This document shows, piece after piece, positions 49,783-59,362 of a DNA stretch of 64,000 nucleotides; position 1 is the stretch's first letter; the number at the start of each line of letters is the position of its first letter. The stretch is taken from contig NZ_CP022367.1 in the NCBI RefSeq assembly GCF_003119115.1, forward strand, positions 62,001 to 126,000, given 5' to 3'. A model generated the notes under the pieces. It was not told where the DNA came from and made no database searches. It worked only from the letters and a program-made list of their open reading frames with translations. Made by a program: the position numbers and the translations under genes. The DNA is from Azospirillum sp. TSH58 (GTDB lineage Bacteria; Pseudomonadota; Alphaproteobacteria; Azospirillales; Azospirillaceae).

Positions 49783-50062
49783 GGGCGTTCGTCCTTTGCT
49801 GGCGGCCTTTGTTTGCCGGCGGCCTTTGCTGGCGGCGGAACAAGACAGAACGCGCCGCGGTGTCACGACGGTTGGGGGAGCGCGCCAAGCGCGCTCCCCG
49901 CCGTCCCCCCGACGCGAACCCGCCAATGCCAACCGAACGGGGGGCCGGTTGTTCCGCGCCTCCCCGCTCCCCGACGCACCGTCGCGGTGCGGATGGGGCG
50001 TTTCCTTCCCGTCGACCTCCTGCCGCGCGGACCTGCGCTGCAGGGCGGGCTACAGGGCCGGG

Positions 50063-50323
50063 CTACAGGGCCGGGTGGTCGTGCACGAAGCCGTCCAGGA
50101 CCATCGTCAACTGGCGGGCATGGACGGTCTGCCCATGGCTGCGGGCCCGTTCGATGTCCTCGCGGATGATGCGGGCGATCCGGCGGATGCCTTCGGCGTC
50201 GTGGGCGAGACAGCAGCCCAGTTCCACCGCCAGGATTTCCGGCAGATGCTCATGCTCCGCGATGGCGTCGATTTCCGCTTCGGTCAGATCGCTGAGCGCG
50301 ATGCAATCGTCGATCGTCAACAT
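50063..50323 (-). CDS. Small hypothetical protein (86 residues)
   Basis: A helical, acidic protein of 86 residues (DDCIALSDLTEAEIDAIAEHEHLPEILAVELG, GIRRIARIIREDIERARSHGQ). GGAAGGGA precedes the ATG. Two His/Glu clusters (EHEHLPE, FVHDHP) might bind metal but no family is recognised. It stands alone between another hypothetical gene and a universal stress protein gene. Confidence 0.6.
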   Translation of the reverse strand: MLTIDDCIALSDLTEAEIDAIAEHEHLPEILAVELGCCLAHDAEGIRRIARIIREDIERARSHGQTVHARQLTMVLDGFVHDHPAL

Positions 50324-50475
50324 GGCGCGTTCCCTTCCCGATTGCCGGGCCTTGCCCGGACCGGAGTCCGGGTGGCCCTTGTGGTTGAAAACCATCGGCG
50401 TGGAGGGCGCCCGTCATCGCGGCGCCGCGCGTCGGATCGAGGAAGCCCGGCCTTTTTAAAAGAGCGGCCCCGTCG

Positions 50476-51342
50476 TCAATGGGCCATAAGCACGGGCAGG
50501 CCGGCGTGATTCAGCACATAGCGGGTCACGCCACCCAGGATCATTTCCCGCATCCGGCTGTGCCCGTAGCCCCCCATCACAAGGAGGTCGGACCCAAGTT
50601 CCGCGGCCTTGTTGATGATGGCTTGGCCGACGGGTTCCGATCCCGGCTTCAATATGGTTACCTGAACGTTAACGCCGTGCCAAGCGAGATAGTGGGCGAT
50701 GCGACGTCCTGCCGCAGCCTGGGTGTTGGAGGTCTCCGCGGTCAGCACATGGACGGTGTCGGCACCGGTCAGGAAAGGCATCGCACCAGTCAGGGCGCGC
50801 ACCGATTCGGGGCTGCCGTTCCAGGCGAGCGCCACCGTGCGCCCGATCTCGTCCGGCAGGGTGGCGGGCGCCAGCAGCAGCGGGCGGGCCGCCCCCAGCA
50901 GGGCGCTTTCCACCGTCGCGTACGCCTGGGTGTTGCTGTCCAGCGTGGTGTGGGCGAAGACCAGCAGGTCGGCCAGCCGCCCTTCGCGCGGCACCACCTC
51001 CTCGACGCGGCCGGTTTCCTCCCGCCACTGGGCGGTCGGCGCCTCGACGCCGGTGGGCACGTCGCGCAGTTCGACGTCCGCGGCGCGAATCACATCGTCG
51101 AAGGTGCGGCGGGCGGTGTGGAGGTGGGTCTTCGACTCCCCCTCGGCGGCGCGCATGATCTCCTCGACCATCGCCCCGGACATGCCCTCGCCCAGCATGG
51201 GCACGGCGTCGCGCGGGTCCAGCGACACGAACAGAGCGTCGACATGGGCGTCGAATTCGCGCGCGATCTTCAGCGCGGCGTTCAGCGCCACCGTGTCGCC
51301 GTCGAGTCCGGCCAGCGGCACAAGGATCGTCTTGAGTGACAT
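50476..51342 (-). CDS. Universal stress protein, tandem UspA-type
   Basis: A protein of 288 residues holding two Usp-like halves. The first begins MSLKTILVPLAGLDGDTVALNAALKIA and is degenerate; the second (TVALAWNGSPESVRALTGAMPF) ends with LGSDLLVMGGYGHSRMREMILGGVTRYVLNHAGLPVLM, which has the G-2x-G-9x-G-S/T type nucleotide loop. Such proteins bind ATP or act as stress chaperones or regulators. It is alone on its strand with its own leader. No partner can be named. Confidence 0.88.
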   Translation of the reverse strand: MSLKTILVPLAGLDGDTVALNAALKIAREFDAHVDALFVSLDPRDAVPMLGEGMSGAMVEEIMRAAEGESKTHLHTARRTFDDVIRAADVELRDVPTGVEAPTAQWREETGRVEEVVPREGRLADLLVFAHTTLDSNTQAYATVESALLGAARPLLLAPATLPDEIGRTVALAWNGSPESVRALTGAMPFLTGADTVHVLTAETSNTQAAAGRRIAHYLAWHGVNVQVTILKPGSEPVGQAIINKAAELGSDLLVMGGYGHSRMREMILGGVTRYVLNHAGLPVLMAH

Positions 51343-51480
51343 GATCTCCCCCCGGGCCGTTTCCGCCGGCCCATCTTATGGACGGTGCCTGTCGGAACGG
51401 CGGCTGGATGCACCGTTTCCAGCGCCGCGCCGCCCCTATACTAGACCATGGGGAACCGGCGGCGCCCGTTCCACCTGGAA

Positions 51481-53040
51481 TTACACCAGTCGCTCCAGCA
51501 CGGCCGCAAGCGTTTCCCCCGCATCCCTGCCAGCATTCGTGCGCAGCCATTCAAGCGGACCCAGATCATAGACAGCCTGCCGCTCGGCCACCTCCGCCGT
51601 CGCGTCGGAGGCGTCGCCACGGCGGGCGGCGATGCGGGCGATCCGCGCGTCCAGCGGCGCGTCGAGCCAGATCCCGTCGAATCGCACGCCGGCGTCCGCC
51701 GCAAGGCGGGCGACGGCGGCCCGCTCCTCCGGCCGGGCATGGACGGCGTCCAGCACCACGGCGTGCCCGGCGGCCAGCACGGTCCGCGCCCGCTCCAGCA
51801 GCCCGGCGTAGACCCGCTCCGTCACCGCGGGCGTGTAGGCGTCCGCGGGGAGCCGCTCCGTCTCCCCAACCCGGAAAAAGCGCTTGCGCAGCGCGTCGGA
51901 GCGCAGGACGACGGCGCCCGGCGATGCCCCCAGCGACGGCGCCAGGGCGCGGGCCAGCCGGGTCTTGCCGCTGCCGGACAGGCCGCCGACGGCGACCAGC
52001 CGCGGCGGCGGCGGCTCCAGCGCCGCCACGGCCTGGTCCAGATAGGCCACCGCCTCCCGCTCCGACCTCCGCGCCGTATCGGCACCGGGGCGGAGCGCCG
52101 CCGTGCTGGCGGCGATCTTGGCGCGGATGGCCGCCCTTATCGACAGGAACAGGGGCAGCAGCGCCAGGGCGCCGTAGTCCTCCGTCGCGTCCAGGCCGCG
52201 GTTGAGGAAAGCGTTGCCTTGCGGGCGCAGCCCCCGCCGCTCCAGATCCATCAGCAGAAAGGCGAGGTCATAGGCGACGTCGATGACCGCCAGTCGCTCG
52301 TCGAACTCGATGCCGTCGAACAGGACCGGCTTTCCGTCGAGAAGCACGATGTTCCGCAGATGCAGGTCGCCGTGGCAATGCCGGACGAAGCCGCCGCGCC
52401 GCCGGTCCTCCAGCAGCGGGGCCAGACGCCGCAGCGCGTCCGTCGACCTCTCGGCCAGCCGCTCCACGCGCTCCGGCGCGAACAGGGACGGGCAGGCGCG
52501 CAACTCGGCGATGTTGCCCTCCACGACCTCCCGCATCGCCGCCGCCCCGCCACCGTCCGGGCGTGGCTCGGCGGCCTCGTGGAAGGCCGTCACGGCGTCG
52601 GCCAAGGCGCGACTCAGGTCGTCGCCGAGAGCCCCCCGTTCCGCCACGCGGTCCAGCAGGGCGTCCTGCGGAAAACGGCGCATCACGACCAGCCAGTCCA
52701 GCGCCGTTCCACCCGCCGCGTCCTCGCCACCGAAGGCGAGCGCGCCGTCCGGCCGCCGCACCACCGAGTCCAGGCCGAGATAGAGCGACGGCGCGGTGCG
52801 CCGGTTCAGGCGCAACTCCTCCACGCAGGCCGCACGGCGGCGCTCGACCGTCGAATAATCCAGATAGGGATAGCGGACCGCGCGCTTCAGCTTGCAGGCC
52901 CGGTCGCCGGCCAGGAAGACGATGGCGGCGTGGGTTTCGACACGCTCCACCGCCGCCCCGCCGTGGCTCGCCGGATCGGCGAGGAAGGCGGCCACCGTCT
53001 GCGTCGGGTCCTGTGCCGGATCGGAAGCGGGGTTCTGCAT
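51481..53040 (-). CDS. Aminoglycoside-phosphotransferase-like kinase fused to a P-loop kinase
   Basis: A two-domain protein of 519 residues. Residues about 30-320 are a protein-kinase-like phosphotransferase (CKLKRAVRYPYLD, HCHGDLHLRNIVLLDG with the catalytic Asp, VLFDGIEFDE). Residues about 340-519 are a P-loop kinase with Walker A in GLSGSGKTRLARAL near 352-359. This fusion is widespread in proteobacteria and often annotated as aminoglycoside phosphotransferase/ATP-binding protein; drug resistance is not implied. The second half resembles gluconate or zeta-toxin-like kinases. Substrate is unknown. Confidence 0.85.
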   Translation of the reverse strand: MQNPASDPAQDPTQTVAAFLADPASHGGAAVERVETHAAIVFLAGDRACKLKRAVRYPYLDYSTVERRRAACVEELRLNRRTAPSLYLGLDSVVRRPDGALAFGGEDAAGGTALDWLVVMRRFPQDALLDRVAERGALGDDLSRALADAVTAFHEAAEPRPDGGGAAAMREVVEGNIAELRACPSLFAPERVERLAERSTDALRRLAPLLEDRRRGGFVRHCHGDLHLRNIVLLDGKPVLFDGIEFDERLAVIDVAYDLAFLLMDLERRGLRPQGNAFLNRGLDATEDYGALALLPLFLSIRAAIRAKIAASTAALRPGADTARRSEREAVAYLDQAVAALEPPPPRLVAVGGLSGSGKTRLARALAPSLGASPGAVVLRSDALRKRFFRVGETERLPADAYTPAVTERVYAGLLERARTVLAAGHAVVLDAVHARPEERAAVARLAADAGVRFDGIWLDAPLDARIARIAARRGDASDATAEVAERQAVYDLGPLEWLRTNAGRDAGETLAAVLERLV

Positions 53041-53286
53041 GACGGCAGTCTAGCACGCCGCCGCGATCCCCGATGAGCCCCGCCAACCGCCTAGGCCTTC
53101 ACAAACAGGGCAACCCTCCCACCATTGACGCGGAGGGCGGCGCGCACGACATCTGGGAGTAGCACCGTTACGCGCTTGCGCGGGTGTGCGGTGCACCGCG
53201 TAATGCCACAACCGCGCCGGGATCGGACGCGGTAGGCTGGAGCAGCCGGAGTAGGACGGTCAACGATCGATCGGGAGCAGGCCGCC

Positions 53287-53862
53287 GTGCGTCAAGGGAC
53301 CTCGTGCCTCTGTCTGGTGGTTGCCGCGGCGGGCCTCATGCTCTCCGGTCCCGCGGGCGCGCAGACCCTGTCGATGCCCGAAGACCGGATCGGCAACTGG
53401 AAGATCGGCGGCCTCGCCTACAGCGTCGGGGATACGCCGGACACCAAGGTGTCCGACCTGCACAACAAGATCCGCATCGGCTCCTCCCTCCTGCCCAAGC
53501 TCGACGGATACGCGGAGGTGCGCCCCTGGGTGTCGCTCGGCCCCAGCGCACCGGACGGCAGCCTTTACGGCATGGGCGGCATCCTGATCGACGTTCCGCT
53601 GGGAGGGTCCTCCTTCGTCTTCACGCCCAGCGTCGGCGCCGGAACCCTGCCGGTCACCCCGCGCGATCCGGCGGCGACAGGCAGCGTGGTCGAGTTCCGC
53701 TCCCAACTCGAACTCGGCTACCAGTTCGAGAACAAGGCCCGCTTCAGCCTGGGCTACAGCCGCATCGACACCAGCGGCCCCACCGCGGACGCCGCCACGC
53801 CGGCCAACAACGTCTTCGGATTCTACTACCGCATGCCGTTCGGAGCGTTCACCGGACGCTGA
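53287..53862 (+). CDS. Putative outer-membrane beta-barrel protein
   Basis: A protein of 191 residues. Residues 1-25 are a signal peptide ending AGA-QTL. The mature part alternates hydrophobic and polar residues in eight or so strands (KLDGYAEVRPWVSLGP, SFVFTPSVGAGTLPV, SVVEFRSQLELGYQFENKARFSLGYSRI) and ends with an aromatic-rich strand NNVFGFYYRMPFG. This fits a small barrel such as the PagL/acyloxyacyl-hydrolase-like group, but the H.S catalytic pair is not seen where expected. The start is GTG with GGGAG upstream. Family not certain. Confidence 0.65.
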   Translation: MRQGTSCLCLVVAAAGLMLSGPAGAQTLSMPEDRIGNWKIGGLAYSVGDTPDTKVSDLHNKIRIGSSLLPKLDGYAEVRPWVSLGPSAPDGSLYGMGGILIDVPLGGSSFVFTPSVGAGTLPVTPRDPAATGSVVEFRSQLELGYQFENKARFSLGYSRIDTSGPTADAATPANNVFGFYYRMPFGAFTGR

Positions 53863-54024
53863 GGTTTCGCTGTTTATTTTGCGGTGCAGCATGCCCATCC
53901 GCGAATCACTTGGCGGTTGCTCTGCCGCGCAGGCTGCGCAAAGGGGTTGGCAATACTCGCCTTAACCACTTGTTAATGACGGCTGGTTCTATTGACCCTG
54001 GGGACCAACGCCGGGGATTCGATC

Positions 54025-54567
54025 ATGGCCAAGCGCAAGACCGCCACTGCAAAGACCGTCGAAGCCGCTCCGTCGCTTGAAGCGGCCGAGGCGCTCGCCA
54101 CCGACACCGGGGCGGAAATCGTCCTGAACACCAATTTCGCGGCCATCGAGCAGGACGCGGTCGCCCTGCTGCACGCCGCCAGCCTGCTGGTCGAGGCCGA
54201 CACGCCGGAGAAGGCGAGCCACGCGCTGGACCACAATCTGCGCCTTTGGGTCGCCATCAAGACGGTGCTCCAGAACGAGGAGAACACCCTGGATTCCGAG
54301 GTGAAGGCGAACCTGCGCAACCTCGCGCAGTATGTCACCCTCACCACCATGGAAGCGACCAAGGGCTCCATCGAGGCGCGCAAGCTGGTGTCGCTCTCGC
54401 GCATCAACATGCACATCGCGGAGGGCCTGCTGCACGGCCAGAAGAACCGCATGGTGCAGGAGCGCGCCTACGAGATCTGGGAGCGCGAGGGCCGTCCGAA
54501 TGGGCGCGAGATGGACCATTGGCTGCTGGCCGAGGCCGAGATCGCCGAGCTGCTCAACAACCGCTGA
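54025..54567 (+). CDS. FlaF-like domain fused to DUF2934
   Basis: A protein of 180 residues. Residues about 40-136 match FlaF, the regulator of flagellin production in alphaproteobacteria (HALDHNLRLWVAIKTVL, LDSEVKANLRNLAQYV, LVSLSRINMHIAEGL). Residues about 146-170 are a DUF2934 motif (ERAYEIWEREGRPNGREMDHWLLAE). The basic, Ala-rich N-terminal 35 residues are an extension. Normal FlaF is about 110-130 residues and has no DUF2934. No flagellin, flbT or other motility gene is near. The ATG at 54025 has GGGG upstream. It may still tune flagellin or may have been recruited elsewhere. Confidence 0.75.
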   Translation: MAKRKTATAKTVEAAPSLEAAEALATDTGAEIVLNTNFAAIEQDAVALLHAASLLVEADTPEKASHALDHNLRLWVAIKTVLQNEENTLDSEVKANLRNLAQYVTLTTMEATKGSIEARKLVSLSRINMHIAEGLLHGQKNRMVQERAYEIWEREGRPNGREMDHWLLAEAEIAELLNNR

Positions 54568-54639
54568 CGACCGTTCCGGCGTCCGATTCGGCGGCCGGTT
54601 CGGCACGGCGCCGCAATCCGGCCATTCCGTCAGGACATG

Positions 54640-54673
54640 ACCACCCGCGTCGCGGCAACGTGACGCGGGTGGT
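54640..54673 (+). terminator. Hairpin after the FlaF-DUF2934 gene
   Basis: ACCACCCGCGTC (54640-54651) pairs perfectly with GACGCGGGTGGT (54662-54673). It is 72 bases past the stop and just before the EamA start (54695). A weak TTGCGCTT follows. Confidence 0.55.
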
Positions 54674-54694
54674 TGCGCTTGATAGCATCCGGGC

Positions 54695-55657
54695 GTGACC
54701 GCGCCTCCCCTCTCCCCCGCCCCCGCCCGTCCCGCGACGCCCCGCCACATCCGTGTGGAGAACATACCGCTTGGCATCGTCATGATGCTGGGATCGGTGC
54801 TGCTGTTCTCCGTGATGAACGTGCTGGTGAAGCTGCTCTCGGAGACGTACCCCGTCATCGAGGTGACCTTCTTCCGCAACGCCATGGCGCTGATCCCCGT
54901 GGCGGTGGTCATTTCGCTCCAGGGCGGCTGGATCAGCAACCTGCGCACCGAACGGCCGATGGGCCATGTCTGGCGCTCGGTCGTCGGGCTGACCGCGATG
55001 TCGCTGACCTTCTGGTCGTTCAACCTGCTGCCGCTCGGCGACGCCGTGGCCCTGAACTTCTCGGCCCCGCTGTTCCTCACCGCCCTGTCGGTGCCGCTGC
55101 TCGGCGAGAAGGTCGGCATCCACCGGTGGAGCGCGGTGCTGGTCGGCTTCGTCGGCGTTCTCATCATGGTCCGGCCGTCGGGCGAGATGCTGACCCATCT
55201 GGGGGCGCTGGTCGCGCTGGGCGCCGCCTTCTGCCAGTCCTTCGCGATGGTGGCGATCCGCCAGCTCAGCAAGACCGAGCGGGCCAACACCATCGTCTTC
55301 TACTTCACGGCGATCACCACCCTGATCCTGGCGCTGGTCATGCCCTTCGTGTGGGTCACCCCGCACAGCCTGACCGATTTCGCCCTGCTGTCGGCCACCG
55401 GCGTGCTGGGCGGCGGCGCCCAGCTGTTCCTGACGCGGGCCTATTCTCTGGCCCCGGCGGCGGTGGTGGCGCCCTTCAACTACGCCGCGCTGCTGTGGGC
55501 CGTGCTGTTCGGCTGGATGCTGTGGAACGAGATGCCGACCCTGCACATGGTGTCGGGAGCCGCCGTGGTGGCGGTGAGCGGCCTCTACATCCTGCACCGC
55601 GAGACCCGTCGCCGCCTTCCCCCCAGCCCGCCCGCGATGGGCGGCGGCGGCGACTGA
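54695..55657 (+). CDS. EamA/RhaT-family (DMT) transporter
   Basis: An inner-membrane protein of 320 residues with ten hydrophobic segments in two EamA repeats (IVMMLGSVLLFSVMNVLVKLLSE, SLTFWSFNLLPLGDAVALNFSAPLFL, then GGGAQLFLTRAYSLAPAAVVAPFNYAALLWAV). The last motif is characteristic of the RarD/RhaT-like DMT exporters. Substrate unknown. The start is a GTG, with a possible ATG 29 codons later (54782); the N-terminal 25 residues are Pro-rich and may be non-essential. It ends close to the convergent hybrid kinase gene. Confidence 0.85.
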   Translation: MTAPPLSPAPARPATPRHIRVENIPLGIVMMLGSVLLFSVMNVLVKLLSETYPVIEVTFFRNAMALIPVAVVISLQGGWISNLRTERPMGHVWRSVVGLTAMSLTFWSFNLLPLGDAVALNFSAPLFLTALSVPLLGEKVGIHRWSAVLVGFVGVLIMVRPSGEMLTHLGALVALGAAFCQSFAMVAIRQLSKTERANTIVFYFTAITTLILALVMPFVWVTPHSLTDFALLSATGVLGGGAQLFLTRAYSLAPAAVVAPFNYAALLWAVLFGWMLWNEMPTLHMVSGAAVVAVSGLYILHRETRRRLPPSPPAMGGGGD

Positions 55658-55676
55658 CCCCCAAAGGCCGCCGGCC

Positions 55677-58600
55677 TCACTCCGCCGGTTGCAGGGAGCG
55701 CTCCATGGCCCCGGCGAGCTGGCGCGGGGTCACCGGCTTGTGCATCAGGCCGAAGCCGTGGCGCACGGCGTCGCGCTGGCACTCGGGCCCGGTTTCCCCG
55801 GTCACGACGATGGCCGGAATTTCGGCGTCGAACAGCCGGCGGATGTCGAGAATGGCGTCGGTGCCGACCTTGCCCTCGCGCAACCGGTAGTCGGCGATGA
55901 TGATGTCGGGCTTGCGGCTGGCCGACCGCAGCTTCTCCACCGCCTGCTCCCCCGAACCGGCGATCAGAACTTCGTACCCCCATTCGCGCAGGATCGCCTG
56001 GAGGCCCAGCAGAACGATGGCGTCGTCGTCGACGACCATCGCCAGCCGTTCCTCCCCGCCTACGGCCACCACCGGCGCCGGCGCCGGCGCAGGCGCCGCG
56101 GACACGACTTCGACGGGCTTCGGCGTTTCGCCCAACGGCACCTCGATGGTGAAGACCGACCCGACGCCGGGCGTGGAGCGGACGGTCACCGGATGCCCGA
56201 GAAGCTGGCCGATGCGCTGCACGATGGCGAGGCCCAGCCCGAGCCCCTGGCTGCGGTCGCGCTCCGGGTTGCCGACCTGATGGAACTCCTCGAAGATGCG
56301 GGGCAGATGCTCGGCCGAGATGCCGATGCCGGTGTCGGCCACGGTGATCCGCATCCGTCCGTCGACGACCGTGCAGGTGATGGCGATGTTGCCCCGTTCC
56401 GTGTAGCGGATGGCGTTCTCCACGAGGTTGCGGATCATCCGGCCCAGCAGCACGCGGTCGGAACGGATGTTCAGCGGGCATCCCTCCATCGTCCAGTCGA
56501 GCCCTTTGCCGCGGGCCACCGGGGCGTAGCCCGCCGCGATGTGGTCGAGCAGAAGCGCCACCGGGAAGTCCTCCAGCGTCGGCTTCACCACCCCGGCGTC
56601 CAGCCGCGACACGTCGAGCAGGCTGTCCAGCAGCCCTTTCAGCGCATCCAGCCCGCTCTCCAGCAGGCGCAGCGCCTTCATCCCCTTCTCCCCCTGGACA
56701 TAGCCGTGCAGCGCCCCGGAGAACAGGAACAGCGACTGCATCGGCTGGCGCAGATCGTGGCTGGCGGAGGCGAGGAACTTCGATTTCGACAGGGCCGCCC
56801 GCTCCGCCTCCTCCTTGGCGCGGCGCAGGGCGTCCTCGGCCTCCAGACGGTCGGTCACGTCGGTGTTGGTGCCGAACCACAGCACGACGGCACCATCGGA
56901 GTCGCGCACGGGCAGCGCCCGTGACAGGAACCAGCGGAAAGCGCCGTCCCGTCCGGCCATGGGAAAGGTATCCTCCCACGGTTCCCCGGTCTGGAAGGAC
57001 CGCTGGAGGCTTGCGGTGACACGTTCGGCGTGGTCGGCGGGAAGGATTCCGTCCCACAGAGGACCGGAAGCGGCGTCCGCGCCCTCGACGCCGGTGTAGT
57101 CGCACCAGCGCTTGTTGTACCAGAAGATCCGCCCGTCCGGACGGGCCATCCAGGCGAGCTGCGGGATGGAGTCCGCCAGCGTGCGGAAGCGCAGGCCGAC
57201 CTCTTCCGCCTCCTCTTTGGCGGCCTGCATGGCGTTGCGCGCCTCGAAGATGTCGGTGATGTCGGTGGAGGTGCCGAACCAGCGCTCCTCTCCGGTCTCC
57301 GGGTCGGTGATCGGCAGGGCACGCTGCTTGAACCAGCGGTAGGTGCCGGCGGCGCTGCGGATACGCGCCTCGGTGTCGAAGATCGTCCGCGATTCGACCG
57401 CCTGCATCCAAACCGTGAGAAGGCGCTTTCGATCGTCGGGATGAATGGTCTCGGTCCAGCCGAAATCCCGCGCCTCCTCCGCCCCCTGGCCGGTGTAGGA
57501 CAGCCATTGCTGGCTGAGGAAATCGCAGCCGCCGTCCGCCCGGCAGGTCCAGACCATCTGCGGCAGCGCTTCCAGAAGGGTGCGGTAGCGGTGTTCGCTG
57601 GCGCGCAGGGCGGCCTCCGCCGCGCGGTGGGCGGACACGTCGCGGAAGTAGATGGACAGGCCGCCGCCCGCCTGCGGGTACACGTTGAACATGGTCCAGC
57701 GCTGGAAGATGCCGGACAGCGCCTCGAACTGGCGCGGCTGCTGGTCGGCCATGGCCGCCTCGAAGCTGCGGATGATCGTGTTGCCCGCCACCTCCGGAAA
57801 CAGGTCCAGCAGGCAGCGGCCGATGAGGTCGTCGCGCGGGCGCTCGAACATCTCCTGGGCGCGCTTGTTCACGTAGGTGATCCGCCAGTCGCGGTCGATG
57901 GCGTAGAAGGCGTCGCCGATGCTCTCCAGGATCTGGTTCGCCTGCTCGACCGCGCGCTCCAGCGCCCGCTCGGCGAGAAGACGCTTGCTGATGTCCTGGA
58001 AATAGATGGCCAGACCGGCGGAGGACGGGAAGACCCTCAGGAACAGCCAGACGCCGAGCGGCGCGAAATAGGCCTCGAACTCATCCGGATGGCGGTCCCT
58101 CATGGCGATGTGCAGGCGGTCCCACAGCACGGTCCCCATGGCGTCGGGAAAGGCCTCCCACAGCCGCTGCCCGGTCAGGTCGCTGCTGCCGCCCATCAGG
58201 CCGCGCGCGCGTCCGTTCATGTAGACGATGCGCCAGGACCGGTCGACCTCGTAGACGCCGTCCGTCGTGCTTTCCAGAATGGCTTGCGACCGCCGGTCGG
58301 CCTCCGCCGCGGCCTCCGCCACCCGCGCCCGCCGCTCCGCCGCCTCCCGCCGATTGTGGGAGCGCACAAGGGTCCAGGCGACCAGCGCCGCCACCGCCAG
58401 CGCCCCCAACCCGCCGCCGGCGACCGTGTAGATCGTGCGGCGCGCCATCGCCTGGATCGGCTCGGCCGGGGTGCCGAGGACCAGGAGCCAGCCCGACGCG
58501 GCGATGGAGCCGGCCTTCGCCGACAGCACCTCCTCTCCCTGCCGGGTGTGCGACAGGAAGAATTCGTCGCCGGTCTTCAGCGCCTGGATCAGGGATTCGG

Positions 58601-59261
58601 GCGCCGGCTTTCCGACCGCCGGGTCGAAGGCCGTTTCAGACCGCGTCCGGGCGACGATCCGCCCATCGCGGTCGAGCAGCGCGACGATCCAGGTCGGCGC
58701 CACCGCCTGATCGACCAGGACCTGACGCAGGGACCAGGCCCGCACATAGGCGGTGAGGACCAGCCGCACCTCGCCCACGCCCCAGACCGGCACGCTGACG
58801 GCGAAGACCGGTTCCACCTTGCCGGCCGGGTCGGTGATCACGCCGCTGATCCAGACCTCTCCCGAACGGAACACATGGTCCGCCTGGGCGGACCGGGCGG
58901 CAGGATCGAGTCCGCCGGCTCCCGGCTCCTCCGGCCGGTGGAGCAGGTTGACGACACCCTGGCGGTCGCGCACCTCCAGGGCGACCCAATCCGACCGCTG
59001 CCGCAGCGCACGTTCTCCCCGATCCCTCCAGACGGCGCGGTCGCCGATGTCCAGCGAGCGGGCCGTGGACATGATCTCGAGCGCGCTGCGCGTCATAAGG
59101 ACGCGCCCGTCCACGGTCCGCACCGCCGCATCGGTGGCGTGGCGGACCAGTTCCTCGATCGACCGCTCCTGCTGACGGTCCACCAGCATGATCGAGGCCA
59201 CCGCGAAGGCGACGAGCGGAAGAAGCGCCAGCAAGGCCACGAAAGGGAGACGAAGGCGCAT
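55677..59261 (-). CDS. Multi-PAS hybrid sensor histidine kinase
   Basis: A large protein of 1194 residues. A signal-anchor helix (about 5-27), a periplasmic dCache-like domain (about 30-270) and a second helix (about 275-298) are followed by four PAS domains (about 315-430, 440-550, 560-680 and 690-815). The kinase core has the His in SASHDLRQPMQSLFLF, an ATPase with NLVENAIRYTERGN, VADTGIGI and GLGLGLAIV, and an attached receiver domain at the C terminus with MVVDDDAIV, IIIADYRL and the late Lys in MHKPV. DLRQPMQSL H-boxes are typical of hybrid kinases of this group. It ends in its own receiver, so its signal must leave by an Hpt protein or another regulator. No such gene is next to it. Confidence 0.9.
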   Translation of the reverse strand: MRLRLPFVALLALLPLVAFAVASIMLVDRQQERSIEELVRHATDAAVRTVDGRVLMTRSALEIMSTARSLDIGDRAVWRDRGERALRQRSDWVALEVRDRQGVVNLLHRPEEPGAGGLDPAARSAQADHVFRSGEVWISGVITDPAGKVEPVFAVSVPVWGVGEVRLVLTAYVRAWSLRQVLVDQAVAPTWIVALLDRDGRIVARTRSETAFDPAVGKPAPESLIQALKTGDEFFLSHTRQGEEVLSAKAGSIAASGWLLVLGTPAEPIQAMARRTIYTVAGGGLGALAVAALVAWTLVRSHNRREAAERRARVAEAAAEADRRSQAILESTTDGVYEVDRSWRIVYMNGRARGLMGGSSDLTGQRLWEAFPDAMGTVLWDRLHIAMRDRHPDEFEAYFAPLGVWLFLRVFPSSAGLAIYFQDISKRLLAERALERAVEQANQILESIGDAFYAIDRDWRITYVNKRAQEMFERPRDDLIGRCLLDLFPEVAGNTIIRSFEAAMADQQPRQFEALSGIFQRWTMFNVYPQAGGGLSIYFRDVSAHRAAEAALRASEHRYRTLLEALPQMVWTCRADGGCDFLSQQWLSYTGQGAEEARDFGWTETIHPDDRKRLLTVWMQAVESRTIFDTEARIRSAAGTYRWFKQRALPITDPETGEERWFGTSTDITDIFEARNAMQAAKEEAEEVGLRFRTLADSIPQLAWMARPDGRIFWYNKRWCDYTGVEGADAASGPLWDGILPADHAERVTASLQRSFQTGEPWEDTFPMAGRDGAFRWFLSRALPVRDSDGAVVLWFGTNTDVTDRLEAEDALRRAKEEAERAALSKSKFLASASHDLRQPMQSLFLFSGALHGYVQGEKGMKALRLLESGLDALKGLLDSLLDVSRLDAGVVKPTLEDFPVALLLDHIAAGYAPVARGKGLDWTMEGCPLNIRSDRVLLGRMIRNLVENAIRYTERGNIAITCTVVDGRMRITVADTGIGISAEHLPRIFEEFHQVGNPERDRSQGLGLGLAIVQRIGQLLGHPVTVRSTPGVGSVFTIEVPLGETPKPVEVVSAAPAPAPAPVVAVGGEERLAMVVDDDAIVLLGLQAILREWGYEVLIAGSGEQAVEKLRSASRKPDIIIADYRLREGKVGTDAILDIRRLFDAEIPAIVVTGETGPECQRDAVRHGFGLMHKPVTPRQLAGAMERSLQPAE

Positions 59262-59362
59262 ACCCGGTTTTCACAGACTGTTGATGCCACCCACTATAGA
59301 CAGCCACTCAGGCGACTCCCACAAAATCCGCCCGTCTATCACTATTTTCAGCAGCACCGGCG

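Noticed and set aside
51394..51417. GGAAC-N15-CGTT on the plus strand
   Set aside because: Spacer is 15, not 16-17, and no rightward gene follows.
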